Below are positions 11,893 through 24,720 of a DNA stretch of 64,000 bases, in pieces. The notes beneath the pieces are model-generated. The model saw nothing but the letters and a program-made list of their open reading frames with translations. It was not told the DNA's origin and searched no databases. Origin of the DNA: Epiperipatus broadwayi (taxonomy: Eukaryota > Onychophora > Udeonychophora > Euonychophora > Peripatidae); assembly GCA_028023455.1 (NCBI GenBank), contig JAQFVV010006274.1, positions 5,210,001 through 5,274,000 of the forward strand, in the 5' to 3' direction. Position numbers and translations under genes: made by a program. The first letter of the stretch is position 1. Every line of letters begins with the position of its first letter.

Positions 11893-14727
11893 TTCAACAA
11901 ATTTGTCATTTTTTGCATAATATATCTAAATGATAAATGTATTAACACATAATAAAGAAACAATAATAAAAATATCAAAATATAAAATCCATTGAATTTT
12001 AAGTTTTTTATGAGGTGATATATTTGTATTTAATATAAATAACTGAAACATTTATGTTATTCATTTAATAAATTTCCACCTAGTTCATCAATAACTCATA
12101 TTTTCATGGAATTATTTAACATTTGAACAATATTTAAAGCAGGAGTGAACATTTTTTATATTGAGAAAAGAACCTGAATAGCAGATTCAATATTAAAAGC
12201 ACATTACCTTAATTTTTCAGGAATTGTGAATTTATAGTTTATTCAGTAGGTATTTATTTTTAACCCAATTTATAAATTTCAGTATTTAAAATATCCACAT
12301 TTAGTTAGTGACTTTTACTCCAATAAATAACTAGGATTTTTGGTTCTTGAGCAATAAGAATTAATAAATGATGCTTGGATTTTAAATATTTTGTATATTA
12401 AAAAAGCAAATTGCCATAAAATGTCAAACATATTAAGAAAGCATTTTTACAATATATTTTTTTAAAAATAAAGAATAGTTATTTTCATTATCTAAATTCC
12501 GGACATCTAATGTGTTATTAAAAATTATGCCAGATTTTTATTTTTATAATTTCTTGTTCCAAATAGTATCCAGTATTTCAGATTAAATAGGGCTGATTTA
12601 TAAGTAAACCACTACAATTGCAATATGATTAGCAAGAATAAAAACTGCCAAAGCAATGAGAAAAAATAGAACTATGTGCATGCATCCTGAAAAGATTGAA
12701 AATCATAAAGTTGCTTGCGAAAGTTTGAAACCTGAATTATATGAATTGTTGCATCATCAAAATGTAACATGACATTGTTTGAAAATACTGTAAAGTGATT
12801 GCACCATGAAATGAACCTGGTCTTCCAGAATGTTCAAATTGTCTGCAGCATTAACACTTTCACAGTCGTTTCACAGTTGGAAGTATACATTCTAGTTGTT
12901 AAGTTTTTTTTTTTTTGTCTTTGGCAATCAAAGATATAACTCCATCCATTGATTGAAAAAAGTATACATAATAATTCATCTGATCATATATTGTTAAGTT
13001 CTTAATGGCATCATTGCTTCTTATGTTCTAGCTTCTATATCAGATACTAGTAGTATAAAATGGCAGTTCTGCCATAAATATTTTTTTTATTAAGCTCATA
13101 AATCATGACAACATATTGTTTTGATTGACATTAGCGTGTTTGGATGTATATTGATCACTTCAACGATTTTGATATATTTTGGGTTTTTTTTTTCTTATTT
13201 ATTATTTACCAGTTTCAATAAACAAATTTCTGACAACTACTCTTCTATGAGAATCAACTATCATACTCTTGAGACTTGGTCCTGAAATATTAATTTATTG
13301 TTGAATCCTAATATTTTAGCTAATTAGGCATTACCATTTTATTTCTTTTAAACTTGATAAGCACCAGATTTTTTCTCCAACAACAGTAAACTGATGAGAA
13401 CTTACTATTTGATATCCCTTACTGTTTTCATAAGATTTTACCTTAAAAATCTATAAAGAAAAAATATGTTGGTATTACTATTTTTGTGTTCTTAAGGTAA
13501 TCATATAAAATTTATTTAAATATTTTATCAAAGAAACATCTTGCCTAAAGCAACTAAAAATAGTAAATGTGAGATATTGGGACACTTTAATCTAAATATA
13601 TATATTCTTTTCTGATAACATTTTCTATTATGAAGGAATTTTAAATGAAAAATGTTTGAATGAAATAAAAAGTTGTTTTTAAAGTGTTTTGAAAATGTAA
13701 AATGGTATTTAATTGAAGTTTCAGAAGCAGTTAAAACATTCCAAATAAAAAATATTATTAATATTAACAAACTGATGTGTAATAAATTTTCAGAATTATA
13801 ATTATGAAATAGCAAATGTCAGATACCAGTAATACAATAATGCAATTTTGTTGTTAAACAAAGAACAATATTAATAAAAATTATTTTATTTGTCAATCAG
13901 AATTAGCAGTTTATAAACTTAAAATTACTAAGATAAAATATAAATATTTTTCTTATAAAAAGAGCAATATAATATCAGCAATATTGTTTTGATGCTTTAT
14001 CTTCTGTAATAAAATCACATCAGCACTGCATGATTTTAACTACCATTGATTGATATTATCAGCTATAATGCCATATTATATATATAAATACAACCAGTAT
14101 ATTAAATCAGTAGTATAAATTAAAAGTGACACATGATTAATTTACATGGTGAGAGGACACACTGTAGGATTCTTTTAATAATTTGCTGAAAATATGATCA
14201 AACAAAACAAATTATATAAATACAACAGAAATTTTCTGAGTCCAGCTTGAAAGCTAGCTATGATCTTTTTAATTTGAGATGCTTGATTGACTTAGTTTTG
14301 TATCAAGTTCTTGATAAATACACATTTTTTTATTAATAAATGTGAAGTTGAGTAAATCTTTTTTCATGAGTTTTATTTTTTAAATATGTGTGTGTGCATT
14401 GCTTATGTGTATATTGTCCAATAACACTATATAAATAGACATTTAAAAACCACAAAAACAATAGTAATTTTAAATACTAAAATGAATAAAGCATTCAGTG
14501 TGGAGCATATTATAGTATAATATTTGTTGTGGTCATATATATCTGTTATAAAAATAATATTAAAAAAAAAGCTAAAACAAAAAATAAAACCATGATTAAT
14601 CAGTTTTAATATCTAAAAAAAATTTTTTTCTCTTTAAAATATGATTCCAAAATAAAATCAGTTATTTTCAAAAATATTAAGTATTAATGAATAAATAAAG
14701 CAAATGCAGATTAATCTAACAATGAGG
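11893..14727. other. AT-rich region without identifiable genes
   Basis: About 2.8 kb without a supportable gene. A less AT-rich patch near 12640-12900 gives short readable peptides in different frames (for example HPEKIENHKVACESLKPELY) and could be an eroded transposon coding remnant, but I recognise no family. The rest is homopolymer-rich DNA. Confidence 0.4.
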
Positions 14728-15254
14728 GAATATTTTGTAAAGGTTTTTTTTTTTTTTTTAATTGTTTTGAAGATTGCTATAGAAATGTTGACTGATGCTA
14801 GCCAACATGAAAAAAAAAAAATTAATGGGCCATAGGTTTTTTTTTTTGTTACTAGTTTATATAGCTCACAAATTAGCAACTGTGAAGATAATTTTTAATC
14901 AAATTAAATTTATATTTAAATTATATAATATTTTAAATATAAATTTAATTGACTAAAATATAATTTAAATTTAATTGATTAAAAATCATCTTCACAGGTG
15001 CTAATTTATGAGCTATACAAATTAGTAACAAAAAAACAAAAACAAAACCTATGGCCCATTATTTTAAATATAAATTTAATTGCTTAAAAATCATCTTCAC
15101 AGATGCTAATTTGTGAGCTATACAAACTAGTAACAAAAAAAAAAAAAACCTATGACCCATTAATTTTTTTTTTCATGTTGGCTAGCAACAGTCAACATTT
15201 CTATAGCAATCTTTAAGACAATAAAAAAAAAAAAAGAACCTTTACAAAATATTC
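14728..15254. repeat. Foldback (long imperfect inverted repeat)
   Basis: The left arm begins GAATATTTTGTAAAGG at 14728 and the right arm ends with its exact complement at 15239-15254. In between, the arms mirror each other for about 150-170 bp, including AGATTGCTATAGAAATGTTG, GCTAGCCAACATG, GGCCATAGG and ACTAGTTT..TAGCTCA. A third partial copy (about 14975-15060) of the right-arm text sits in the loop, so the structure is one left arm and one-and-a-half right arms. Its right edge abuts the coding remnant of the non-LTR element, so it may be an insertion in, or rearrangement of, that element's 5' part. Confidence 0.75.
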
Positions 15255-16287
15255 GCCATACAGGATTTAAAAAAATTAATGGAGCCATTTGGGAAGGTTG
15301 TCTCATTGCAACCAGCTTACCTAAAAGACACTCCAGTTCCAATATACAGCAATAGCTATGAGTTTAAAGTCAAGCTAAACAAAAACATTGATCCAACCAC
15401 TATACTTAGATTACAGACCAAGAGGCAACACTTTGCCTATACATAAGAGGGTTAAAGCCTCAATGTTTCTCTTGTCACCAGCGTGATCATCTATCAATAA
15501 ACTGCACAACCACTCTATGCTTACAATGTAATCAGGTGGGTAACCATACACCTAAATGCATTCATAATAAAAATCCAAGACTATTGACAAAATATCTAAT
15601 CCACACATAATCTCTCCCACAAATGACGATTCTTCAATTGCTGAACTCTCCATTGAGCAGACAAATCAAACCTTCAGCACACCCACTAACATTAGCAGCA
15701 AAACTTCTCAGGCTAATAATAATGAAACTCTCACCTCATCAGCCAAACCATGTAAACAATTAGATCCAACTCGTATAGCTAAGGTATCACACTCTATTAT
15801 TCACAATGACAATATTAGCCAATTTTCACCTATAATAAACAAGACCACCATAGATGTTATTGATACACTGACACCACCATACCAATAGTTGAAAGCTGTG
15901 ACACAGACTACACTTCCAAAAGAAAACCTGGGCGACCACGAAAAGATCAAAGTAATAAAAAAATAAAAACACTTGATACTGAAATTAACTTAACATGGTC
16001 TACTAATAACAGCATTCGTAACCCAGAATCCTGTAACCCCCACTTAACAGATACTCAACAAACACAGGAAGCTCTAACTGAGCCCAAACATCTTCATCTT
16101 TCACTTACCAAAGTCTCAAACTCAAGCAACAAATCAAAAACAAACCCCGAAGATAAACATATATACACTAGTATACTAACAAATATTGAACCTTCTCTGC
16201 TAAAAAAAAATAATGCAAACAAACCATCTCTTAAATATTTTGATGCCCTAGATGCCAGCCCTGAAAATTTTAATTCTGAGTTATAGC
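15255..16287 (+). pseudogene. Non-LTR retrotransposon copy 1, ORF1 (zinc-knuckle protein)
   Basis: The ORF1 region of the element whose ORF2 follows. The best evidence is a pair of zinc knuckles at 15464-15565. The first reads CFSCHQRDHLSINC (C-x2-C-x4-H-x4-C), the CCHC form found in Gag-like ORF1 proteins that bind element RNA. The second reads CLQCNQVGNHTPKC (C-x2-C-x5-H-x3-C). An upstream block with NGAIWEGCLIATSLP lies at about 15280-15325 in another frame. A Ser/Thr/Asn/Lys-rich tail including KPGRPRKDQSNKK near 15920-15965 (AT-hook-like GRPRK) ends with PENFNSEL and a stop at 16285-16287. Several frame changes and stops show that it is inactive. The 5' end is missing or hidden by the foldback. 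Confidence 0.7.
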
Positions 16288-16434
16288 TGGCTATTTTTCT
16301 TTATCAATTCTTTTTCTAAATCTTATAAACAAGGCAACAAATGAAATCTCAATCCAGTCAATTCAAACATATACTTTAACTTTTTTTTCTACTCATTTAC
16401 TTCAACTTTTTTTTCTACTCATTTACTTCAACGT

Positions 16435-19400
16435 GAAAATAAAGATCGGAGCTTTCAATGTTTGAGGTCTAAACTCAATTCAAAAAAACTTCCAGCTAAG
16501 TAAATGGATTCAATTTACACAGCATACATCCTGGTACTTCTGGAAACAAAAATATATAGTTCTCAGATTGACCCCACAACCTTTTTAAGGACCGAAGGCT
16601 TTTTCACTTGTTCACAAGATTCATCATCACTTTCAGGAGGCACTGCCTGGTCATCACAAGAAGCCAATTTTCATCCTTTAAAATTACCTACTTATAGTCA
16701 CTTTTCATCACCATACTGTTGCACTTAACATAATTTTTCTTTACATATCTTCTGGACCAGCTGTCATCTCAAGATTACTGCTTACCATCAATTCACTACT
16801 ATCATCAATCTCTTACCCAGTTGTTTTAATGGGTGATTTTAACATGGGTTATTACACTTTTGTTTCAAAGTGGCTACATCAACTTGCAATACCACTAATG
16901 AGTGCTGAAGGTTTCTTACTACACAACTCCATCTCTTTCTTCCACAGTCATTACACCTCACTTATTGACCTGTGCTTTTATTCACTCATGATTCATTGCT
17001 TAATTAAGTTAACACTTAATCCCTCACCCTTTTCTGATCACTCTAGTCAAATGCTTGAACTCAATCTAAGTACAATGCAAACATCAACAATTCAACATCA
17101 TAAAACAATAAGAATAATTCTTCCTGCACACACTTCTGAATTTTTGTACTCTGGAACACGTATTATGTTATTTAAACTCAGCACTATGTAACTTGATCCT
17201 GTTCAATCAAACCACACCACCACCCTCAAAACTCCTAACTTTGGCCGATGAACTACATAAAAAAATCACAATGTGTAAATCTGCTCCGATTCCTATGCAC
17301 ATATAAAAAGACTTACACAAATATATAATGACATCTCAACACTCTAAAAGAGTACCTTGCCACAAAAAAGAAAAAAAATCTAACAAAACAACACCCCTGG
17401 ACACGAGGGTACATTACATGGGCTCTAGGGTATCCTTCCACTGTTTGAGGTTCACAAGCACTTGAAAACAATGGTGTTACCAAAGCCAGACATAATATGA
17501 TAGAGCCAATATATAAATATTTCAAACAAAAGCTGCAGTTACATTGTGCCTTCACTCCACCTGAAGTTCTATTTGGCCAACCAGAGTTAGATAAACCTTT
17601 CCATGCTACTGATTTCTTGCTGAAGCTAACCACAATTCCAAACTCTTGTCATCCAGGGCCACATGGAATCCCTAAATTTGTATTTTCACATCTCAGTCAG
17701 TTTACCACCACATATCTATGTGATTTAGCAAATTATCTATCACAAAGGCTGTTTAACATAAAAGATCTATATCCAATCTCCTTAGTTCCATTCAACAAAA
17801 AGCAAGCTTCAATATCCAATCTATCTAATCTGCGACCAATCTCCATGAGCCCCCTTGGTATTAAAATTCTGGAAAAGGTTCTAAAAGATAAAATCGAACC
17901 ATATCTCCTCCCTCTATTATCACCAATGCAACATGCAAAAAAGGCTCCTCAACAGGCCAAGCTGCCCTCATTTTCAAAACCATTGTAAATTCAGTTAGAG
18001 AGCAGAAAAAATTTGCTCCAATGGCTGTTCAAATTGACATTGAGGCTGCTTTTGACTCAGTCCCTATTGAAATTTTAATTCAGACACTTGCAGACACCAA
18101 AATACCTCGCTCTCTCTTATACCTACTAACCAATCTACTCCTTAGTCGTGAAATCTATATTACAATTAATGGTAGAACATCACCTTCCTTCTCTCCCCAC
18201 CAATCCATACCTCAAGGATCTCCACTCAGTTCTTTATTATTTATGTTCTACATTAACCCTCTCATAAACAAAATACAACAAAAATGACAAGGAATCCAAA
18301 TTCCACACACTGGACTATATGTACTGTGTATTGCATACATGGATGATCTTATTGTTTTTCTTATGTCCAAAAACAACTACCTACTCTGGAAAAAATACTT
18401 AATGAATACACCCTCAAATATAAACTCAATACCAACAATAACAAAACATCAGCTTTGTTTTTTTTTACACTGGCAAGATAAATGGTTTCCTTTTTACCAC
18501 TGGCAAGATAAATGGTTTCCTTTTTACCTAGGGCCCTCTGCAATGAGACAAAAGATCCAGAAAAAACTGAAAGATGATGCTGAACGCATAACCACTTTTC
18601 TCTTCAAAACCTACCTCACACTATACACAAAAGTATGCCTTTTCAATCAGCTTGTAACTACAAAAATAACTTATTACTCCCCACCAATCATAAATTTCAC
18701 TAAATCTTTCACTTTGTCCATTTACTCTCTGTAGCAAGCTATTATGGCACAGAAAAGTAGTCTCCATCTCTGTAAAATGACTTAGTCTTCCACCAACCAG
18801 AAATGGATTAGGTCTTCACTCCATTCAAATTTTTCACAAACAAAAAAGTATTAATCTCCTGGCTGCACTGATAAGAAGTTTTCCAGCTCTCGAATGCATC
18901 CTTCAAATAACACCCACAGACCGACCACCATCTTCACATGGATATTTGTCTTTGCTTGTAAATCAACTTCAAAGCATTTATGCTCAGGTGTTCTTTTTGG
19001 GTGTTGGTAGATACACCTATTGGACTATTTATAATATGTTGTACCCATACATAACTACTAATCCTCATTCACCTATGCTAAATATGAACAAGAGTTGTTT
19101 GATGCAGTGATTCAAAAAATGGTCATTGGAATCCAAATTTTTGTCTTTCTTTTAAAGGTAAATCTTCATGCTCTACCTACCTCATATTTTCTTAAATATC
19201 ACAGGTTTTACAATAAAATTTATGCTTTTTTGTTCCTTGTGCCACAGGAAAGAAGAAACGCAACAGCATCTATTTCATACTGCACAGCTCTGAAAAATAC
19301 CTGAGAAATTATGATTAACACATATAGACAAAATAACATCACACTTGATAACCTAATAGAGACACTCAGTAAAGGCTCAATACCAGCAGCTCATGCAGCA

Positions 19401-20260
19401 ACTTTTTGTTTATATAGTTTCTGGTGCACCAGATGTACTTTCTGCCTTGGAAACAATACCACAAGGCACCCAGCCACATTCTCAAATAAGCTTGAACAGT
19501 TTGAAGGCCAGAGATGGCAAAATTGCACACCCAGATATATTTGCTGCTACATGGTCACTATTAAAAACCTGAAACAAACCATAACCTCAAAAAAAAAAAA
19601 AAACAAATAATGACTTTTGCTGTAACAAGAACAATTATTAATTTTTTTTTGTTGTTTACATATCCCTTTTTCAACAATTTTTTAAACACCACATCTGTGT
19701 ATTGAATAGTCCAAAGGATATATTTTAATTCAATCAAAAAGTATTTAAACTGATGAACTAAACCCTCAGACAATGAAAATACAACATAGGCAAATACATA
19801 GTTTACAAGTTTACATTTATCAGGTACCTGCCTAACAATTTGTTTGAACTGTAACAATAACATCTATCTGTTTGTTCCAAAGCTATATAGTTTTAAACCA
19901 TGTATTTTCAACAATGTAATTTTTGATAAACAATAAAGTTTTGATTTGGAACACATGGATAAATAAAAAGAAAGAAATCATTACAAATAATAATAAATGT
20001 ATAATTGCTAATGTAAATATTTCTATACTGTAAAAGTTTTTCTATTTAATCATATCTCCTTTAATTGTACTGTAATCATCTATGTTAAAATGTACTCAGT
20101 AAATAATAATTTGTAAACCTATTTGAACAATGCTGTAAGTTTTTTTTAATTGATAACATATTTGTTAGACCAGTCATGGCATTGTAACACTGGAAAAACC
20201 ATTGTAAATTCATGTAATCTATTTTTTGTACAATAAAGTATATTATTGAAACATAAATTT
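16435..20260 (+). pseudogene. Non-LTR retrotransposon copy 1, ORF2 (endonuclease, RT) and 3' UTR
   Basis: ORF2 encoded an apurinic-type endonuclease and a reverse transcriptase. The frame opens with KIGAFNV near 16440, a usual APE start. VVLMGDFNMG near 16815-16845 and SDHS near 17035 are the GDFN and SDH endonuclease motifs. RT fingers lie at 17497-17985 with LRPISMSPLGIKILEKVL. Palm motif A is QIDIEAAFDSV near 18030. IPQGSPLSSLLF follows near 18208, and catalytic YMDD is at 18336-18347. A C-terminal CSLCHRKEETQQHLFH (C-x2-C-x7-H) near 19230-19275 is the terminal zinc knuckle. Stops and frame changes occur throughout. The 3' UTR extends to about 20255, where AATAAAGTATATTATTGAAA matches the end of copy 2 near 42980. 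An oligo-A at 19590-19604 is therefore internal. Confidence 0.85.
18468..18527 (+). repeat. Perfect 30-bp tandem duplication inside the RT region
   Basis: Two head-to-tail copies of a 30-bp unit starting CACTGGCAAGATAAATGG. They keep the frame and give the peptide HWQDKWFPFY twice. It lies about 120 bp after the YMDD codons. An in-frame length suggests it arose by slippage; it would disturb the RT thumb if translated. Confidence 0.9.
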
Positions 20261-21042
20261 ATATTTAAATACCATGGCAGAATAGAGATCCAATTAGGCA
20301 TTGATCTCATCTTTCCTAGGATACAGTTTTGGTGAATTATGTGATGCTAAACATCTAGTTATATCTACCATTGTCAGATTTGTTTATAGCTATAACAAAA
20401 CAAAACAATACTTAAAAAATAAAAGTCAAAGAAGAAGTTCATAAGTTTGAGTGCTGGAAGTGCTAACTTGAAATTAAGTCTAGGAATGTATACTCCAGTC
20501 TGATACTCTTCCACTGCACTATACTACATGGCAAAATAATCCAATGGCTTTATTTCTCAGGGATTCGTAAGTTCAAGTATAAGTTCTAGAATTGAGGATT
20601 TTATGTTCCTGAATGTAACACTAAATCACACAATGTGGTGCAAAAATGAGACATTTTAATTTTTTTTTATTAAATTATGTCTGAAGAATATTTTTAATGG
20701 CAACATCATTCCCCTCTTTTATTACAAATCTCTAATTTCTATAAATACTTGCAAAATTGTCCTGAATATTTTTTTAATAAAACAAGTATGTGTTAATGTA
20801 AATAAAAATAATTGATGGAATTTTTTTTGTTTTAATCTTACCTATGAAATAAATTATTTCTGGGCTAGTTTCATTATGCTGAAATTTACAAGTGATAAAG
20901 TTCCAATAAAACTGAAAAATATTGCAGCTTTAAACTTATTTAATCGGGGCTTAAATGCAACGTGGAAGGGAGAAGAGGTTAAGGTTTACATGTTATGCAA
21001 AAAAAAAAAAATTTCCTGAGATTATCCATTAAATGAAACTTT
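20261..21042. other. AT-rich spacer between the non-LTR copy and the LTR element
   Basis: No coding frame or repeat that I can support. It ends in an A run (21000-21010) and the ATAG that forms the left target duplication of the LTR element at 21043-21046. Confidence 0.4.
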
Positions 21043-21046
21043 ATAG

Positions 21047-23775
21047 TGAAGTGGTAAATCTGTAGTACATATTTAACTTCACTGCCTGATTACATTACAT
21101 ACCTTTAAAGTAGGGTTTGAACCTGTTTATATGTTTATTTGGTCATCTAGGAATGTTAAGACACACATATCACTTCCACCCTGTTTATTCAAAATGGTTA
21201 TGCATAACCAGTTGAATTATTATTTTAGCTTAAGTATATTTTATTTCCAAGCTTGTAAATTCCCTTCACTTAGATAATTGTGTATGTGCGTATATGTATT
21301 ACAGATATAAAAATAAATACAATTAATGTAGAGCTAAAGCAATGCCAGAAATTCTAAAAAGTATTATTACAATTTTAAAATGTCATTCTCATTTCAAGTC
21401 AAACCAAAAATCATATTTTAAAGTTATTTGCAATTTTAAAAATACGTTTAAATAATCTGCTTTCTGGAACGTATTGTTTACATCTTCCAATATTGCTAAA
21501 TTTCAAGTATAGGAGGAGCAGAAGTTCTAGGAACGCATGGAAGGAGTTCAAATCACTCTTCTCTCTGGTATTTGGGTAGAGAGTGGAAACAATATGAACT
21601 GTGAGTAAAAACAATTTGCCTCCCTGATCTTAAATCGTCTCTGTCCTGCCTTCTGCCATGCCATCGCTACTTGAGAACTGTTATGTTTAATTGTAAAGAA
21701 TATTGGAAGATGCCTACCATTATTTTATTAATATTGTGCCTTGCTAAACTTCGTATACGTTATTATAAGTGGCCACCATAATTTCTAAAGGTAATCCGTT
21801 TTGCCGAAGAATGAACTCTTAATTCTCCTCACTTCATTTCTTTCCTAAATCTTAATTGTAATCAGAATGTAATCTTTATTTATTTTATAACTGATTATAA
21901 ACTTAATTATCGTTAAATTTGTGATTTTCTCTCTTAAGTTTTTAAGCTCGTTCTTTGAAACGCTAAGCACAGAATTATGTACTGTAAATTTATTATTAGA
22001 TTTTTTTAAGTTTCACACTCTAATTATTTTATTTCATGCGGCAAAACTTATTTTAAATATATATCTTATTAAATTAGTTTTAGTGTGCTAATGTTTTAAT
22101 CTAGCGAACTTATATTATTTCAATCATCATTCCGATATTTTGGAATATTTAAATAGTTTAAATGTAAAATTTCTTATTGAACGCTGTTCGCTCGGTTAAA
22201 TATTTTGAAATTATGGTTAATGGCGGATTGTTTAAAAATCATATCACTATCGATATTTAAATGCAATTTATGTTCTTTTAATAAATTTGATTATTAATAT
22301 ACTTTAATAACTATTTATTACTTATACACCATTAAGAGTTAAATTAATTATAATATATTGTCGTTTAGGAATGCTTGGGCTTGTTAAATAGGAAAAATAA
22401 TATTTTTCCCTCTTTTATATTCGACATCCTAAATTTATTAAAGTTATACGTACGATGCTGAGTGGGTTATTATTTTATCATGGCGTTACGCATGCTATTA
22501 TTGCTTTATTTAAGCTTAAATTATTTCATTAGTCATTTAAGACTTAAGCCATATTCGCGTTGCTTACTTATGATAGCATTTTAAAGAATTATATTTTGCT
22601 TTATCATATTTACTCATCCGAAATCCGGATTTTCTTCACGTAACTCGTATAGGAATGAGGTTTGGTATAACCGATCTCAGGATAAACATTAGAGTATTAA
22701 GGCTCTGCATGTGACACGTTGGAGGGCGTGCCATGGAATCCTTACCACTCATATTTTCGAATATCGCCTTGTGATAAATACAAGCGGAATCATATATGTG
22801 ATAAAGCCTTCCAGTCCAAAGACGGACATCTTCTCCATTTTAAACGCTGTCATTATAGTTAGCACTGTGAGTTCTTTTATATGTAGTTCTCATTTTATTT
22901 ATAAGACGTGGCGCAGTGATGTTTGTAAACCACTCATTTTATAATTAGTCGAATATTTTAGGATTGTCACAGTAAAGCTAATTTAGGCTAACCCATTCCT
23001 CATTTGTACAGGCCCAAATATGCTCATAAACGATAAATTATTAACTATCATATCAAGAGTAAACCTCTCTTTAGAGATGAATTTGTAAACGTCCTTATCA
23101 TTACTTAAAGTAATGATCACCGCATTGATAACATTAATTTATTATTATACTATAACTCATTAGCATACTAAATCAGTTGCTTATATGCAAAGTAATAACC
23201 GCATTAAATCTGTGCTATGTTTTCTAATGTAAATTAAATTGTTTATATTTATTAAATTATTATGTTTTAATAATTACTCATGCGTTGTGTCTTACTGACT
23301 CTCACTCATTGAATTCCATTAAATATTTATAATAATGTCAGTAATATTTAGAAGTTATAACTGATTACTTCAAATAGATATTTATCTCTGGGTTATTCTG
23401 TTCTTGCTCATTCTGGATGGATACTATTTTATAATTCATGTTTCTTTTGCAATGCTAGCTGTGTGCAATTCATTTAAAATTTATAAATTGTCCCTTCACA
23501 TAAGATATTTGATTGAGCCAAGTTTAAACATTATTTATTTATGCTAATTACCCTGTAGATCTCATGTTTCTCTGCTGTGTCTCTGGGACCAGAATGAATA
23601 AAATTTCATGTTATCATCAGAAGTGTTGTTTATAATGTTATAGTTTTAGAGAAGAGCAAATAGGGCAGAATTCATGATTGCTCCTGACCTGTGTATCTCG
23701 GGCATGAGTGGATTTAGGGTACTTTTGCTTAGATTCTAAACCTTGTTAAATGAACATACAATTCTGACCGGTACA
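21047..23775 (+). repeat. 5' LTR
   Basis: Left long terminal repeat, about 2729 bp, TG at 21047 and CA at 23774-23775. It differs from the right LTR by isolated substitutions and small indels, for example an extra CACATA-type unit near 29450-29457 and an extra ATGA near 29505 in the right copy. Short frames inside (for example 22711-22944) are preserved in the right LTR only because the two repeats are nearly identical; I do not treat them as genes. The promoter and polyadenylation site must lie here but I cannot place them. A 21-bp near-perfect palindrome sits at 23097-23117. Confidence 0.92.
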
Positions 23776-23798
23776 GGATTTTTTTTCTTTCTTGGGCT

Positions 23799-23816
23799 TG
23801 GCGCCCAACGTGGGGC
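23799..23816 (+). promoter_or_regulatory. Primer-binding site complementary to tRNA-Lys
   Basis: TGGCGCCCAACGTGGGGC. All 18 bases are the reverse complement of the 3' end (including CCA) of the animal tRNA-Lys1,2 type, a primer used by many retroviruses and gypsy-like elements. It confirms the direction of the element. The distance from the LTR edge is 23 nt, longer than the few bases usually seen. Confidence 0.9.
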
Positions 23817-23935
23817 CTTGATTAATTAAATCTCACACCCTGTAGACTGCTTATCTTGTTGTTGGCTCAATCACTGAGACCTCTATTAATTAAATCTTAC
23901 ACCATGTAAAGTGCTTATGTTTTTGGTGACTTATA
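23815..23935 (+). repeat. Imperfect tandem duplication in the leader
   Basis: Two adjacent copies of a unit of about 62 bp: CTTGATTAATTAAATCTCAC... and CTCTATTAATTAAATCTTAC..., continuing CACC.TGTA.A.TGCTTAT in both. It begins at the last bases of the primer-binding site. It could be part of a packaging or dimerisation region, but that is only a guess. Confidence 0.65.
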
Positions 23936-24365
23936 TTTTAATGTCTCCAAGATTATCTAAATGTAGGTTCATTAATTAATTTTGTTGGTTAAATACTATA
24001 AGCTATATGAATAAAACAGTATTGTTAGTCAAAATAATTATTTAAAAGTAATAAGATAGTTAATAGATATATAAATTAATTATATGTGTAGCTTGTACTA
24101 TCTCAGTGTATATATATTATACATTTGTTAATATGTGTTCGTGACAATAAGGAGAAAGAAAATTAAAGTGTTAGAAAGGTAGTAAGAGTAGATTGGAGCA
24201 AGGGGTAGAATGGATGAAAGAAATAATTTTTTTTCTTTGTCAAAATTAAGTGGTGTATATCTCAGTTTTGATATTTAGAAGTATCCAATATCGATATTAT
24301 GTTAAAAACTTTAATATAAAAGCATTGCTTGCTAGCAAGAATTTAAAATGTTGGTTTCCAATTAT

Positions 24366-24720
24366 TAGTAGCCTCAAAGCAGGTGAAGACCTTCAAATAG
24401 AATTCTATGTCAAGCGGTCCGATGTAGTGGACATTACGCTTCAATGACATTGATTCTTAGAGTAACCTCAAAGCAGGTGAAGACCTTTTATGTAATACCA
24501 AGCAGCCAGATGCAGTTGGCAAAATGCTTAAATGGTTTACATGTTCTCATGCTAGCAAAAGAAAAGTTGCTTGCTAGTTGATATTTTAAATGTTCGTTTC
24601 TTATTATTAGAGTAACCTCGAAGCAGGTGAAGACCTTTTATGTAATACCAAGCAGCCAGATGTAGTTGGCAAAATGCTTTAATGGTTTACATATTCTTAT
24701 GCAAGCAAAAGTGAAAGTTG
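24366..24720 (+). repeat. Three-copy repeat in the leader (LKAGEDL units)
   Basis: Three direct copies start at about 24371, 24465 and 24615 with CCTCAAAGCAGGTGAAGACC (third copy CCTCGAAGC...). The second and third continue with TTTTATGTAATACCAAGCAG and a GGCAAAATGCTT.AATGGTTTACAT block. In one frame each reads S/N-L-K/E-A-G-E-D-L, then TKQPD.VGKML in the two better copies. Spacing is about 94 and 150 bp. No continuous frame spans them, so they are either eroded protein repeats or a non-coding array. Confidence 0.75.

Noticed and set aside
12640-12900. Less AT-rich patch with readable peptides
   Set aside because: Words occur in different frames and match no family that I know.
19588-19604. 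A run as the 3' end of non-LTR copy 1
   Set aside because: The tail word near 20240 matches the tail of copy 2, so the element extends further and the A run is internal.
21411-21614. Minus-strand 67-codon frame repeated at 29708-29911
   Set aside because: Same reason: mirrored by the LTR duplication. Low-complexity peptide.
22711-22944. Short frame in the 5' LTR, also open in the 3' LTR (31006-31248)
   Set aside because: Its presence in both copies follows from recent LTR identity, not selection. No recognisable motif.
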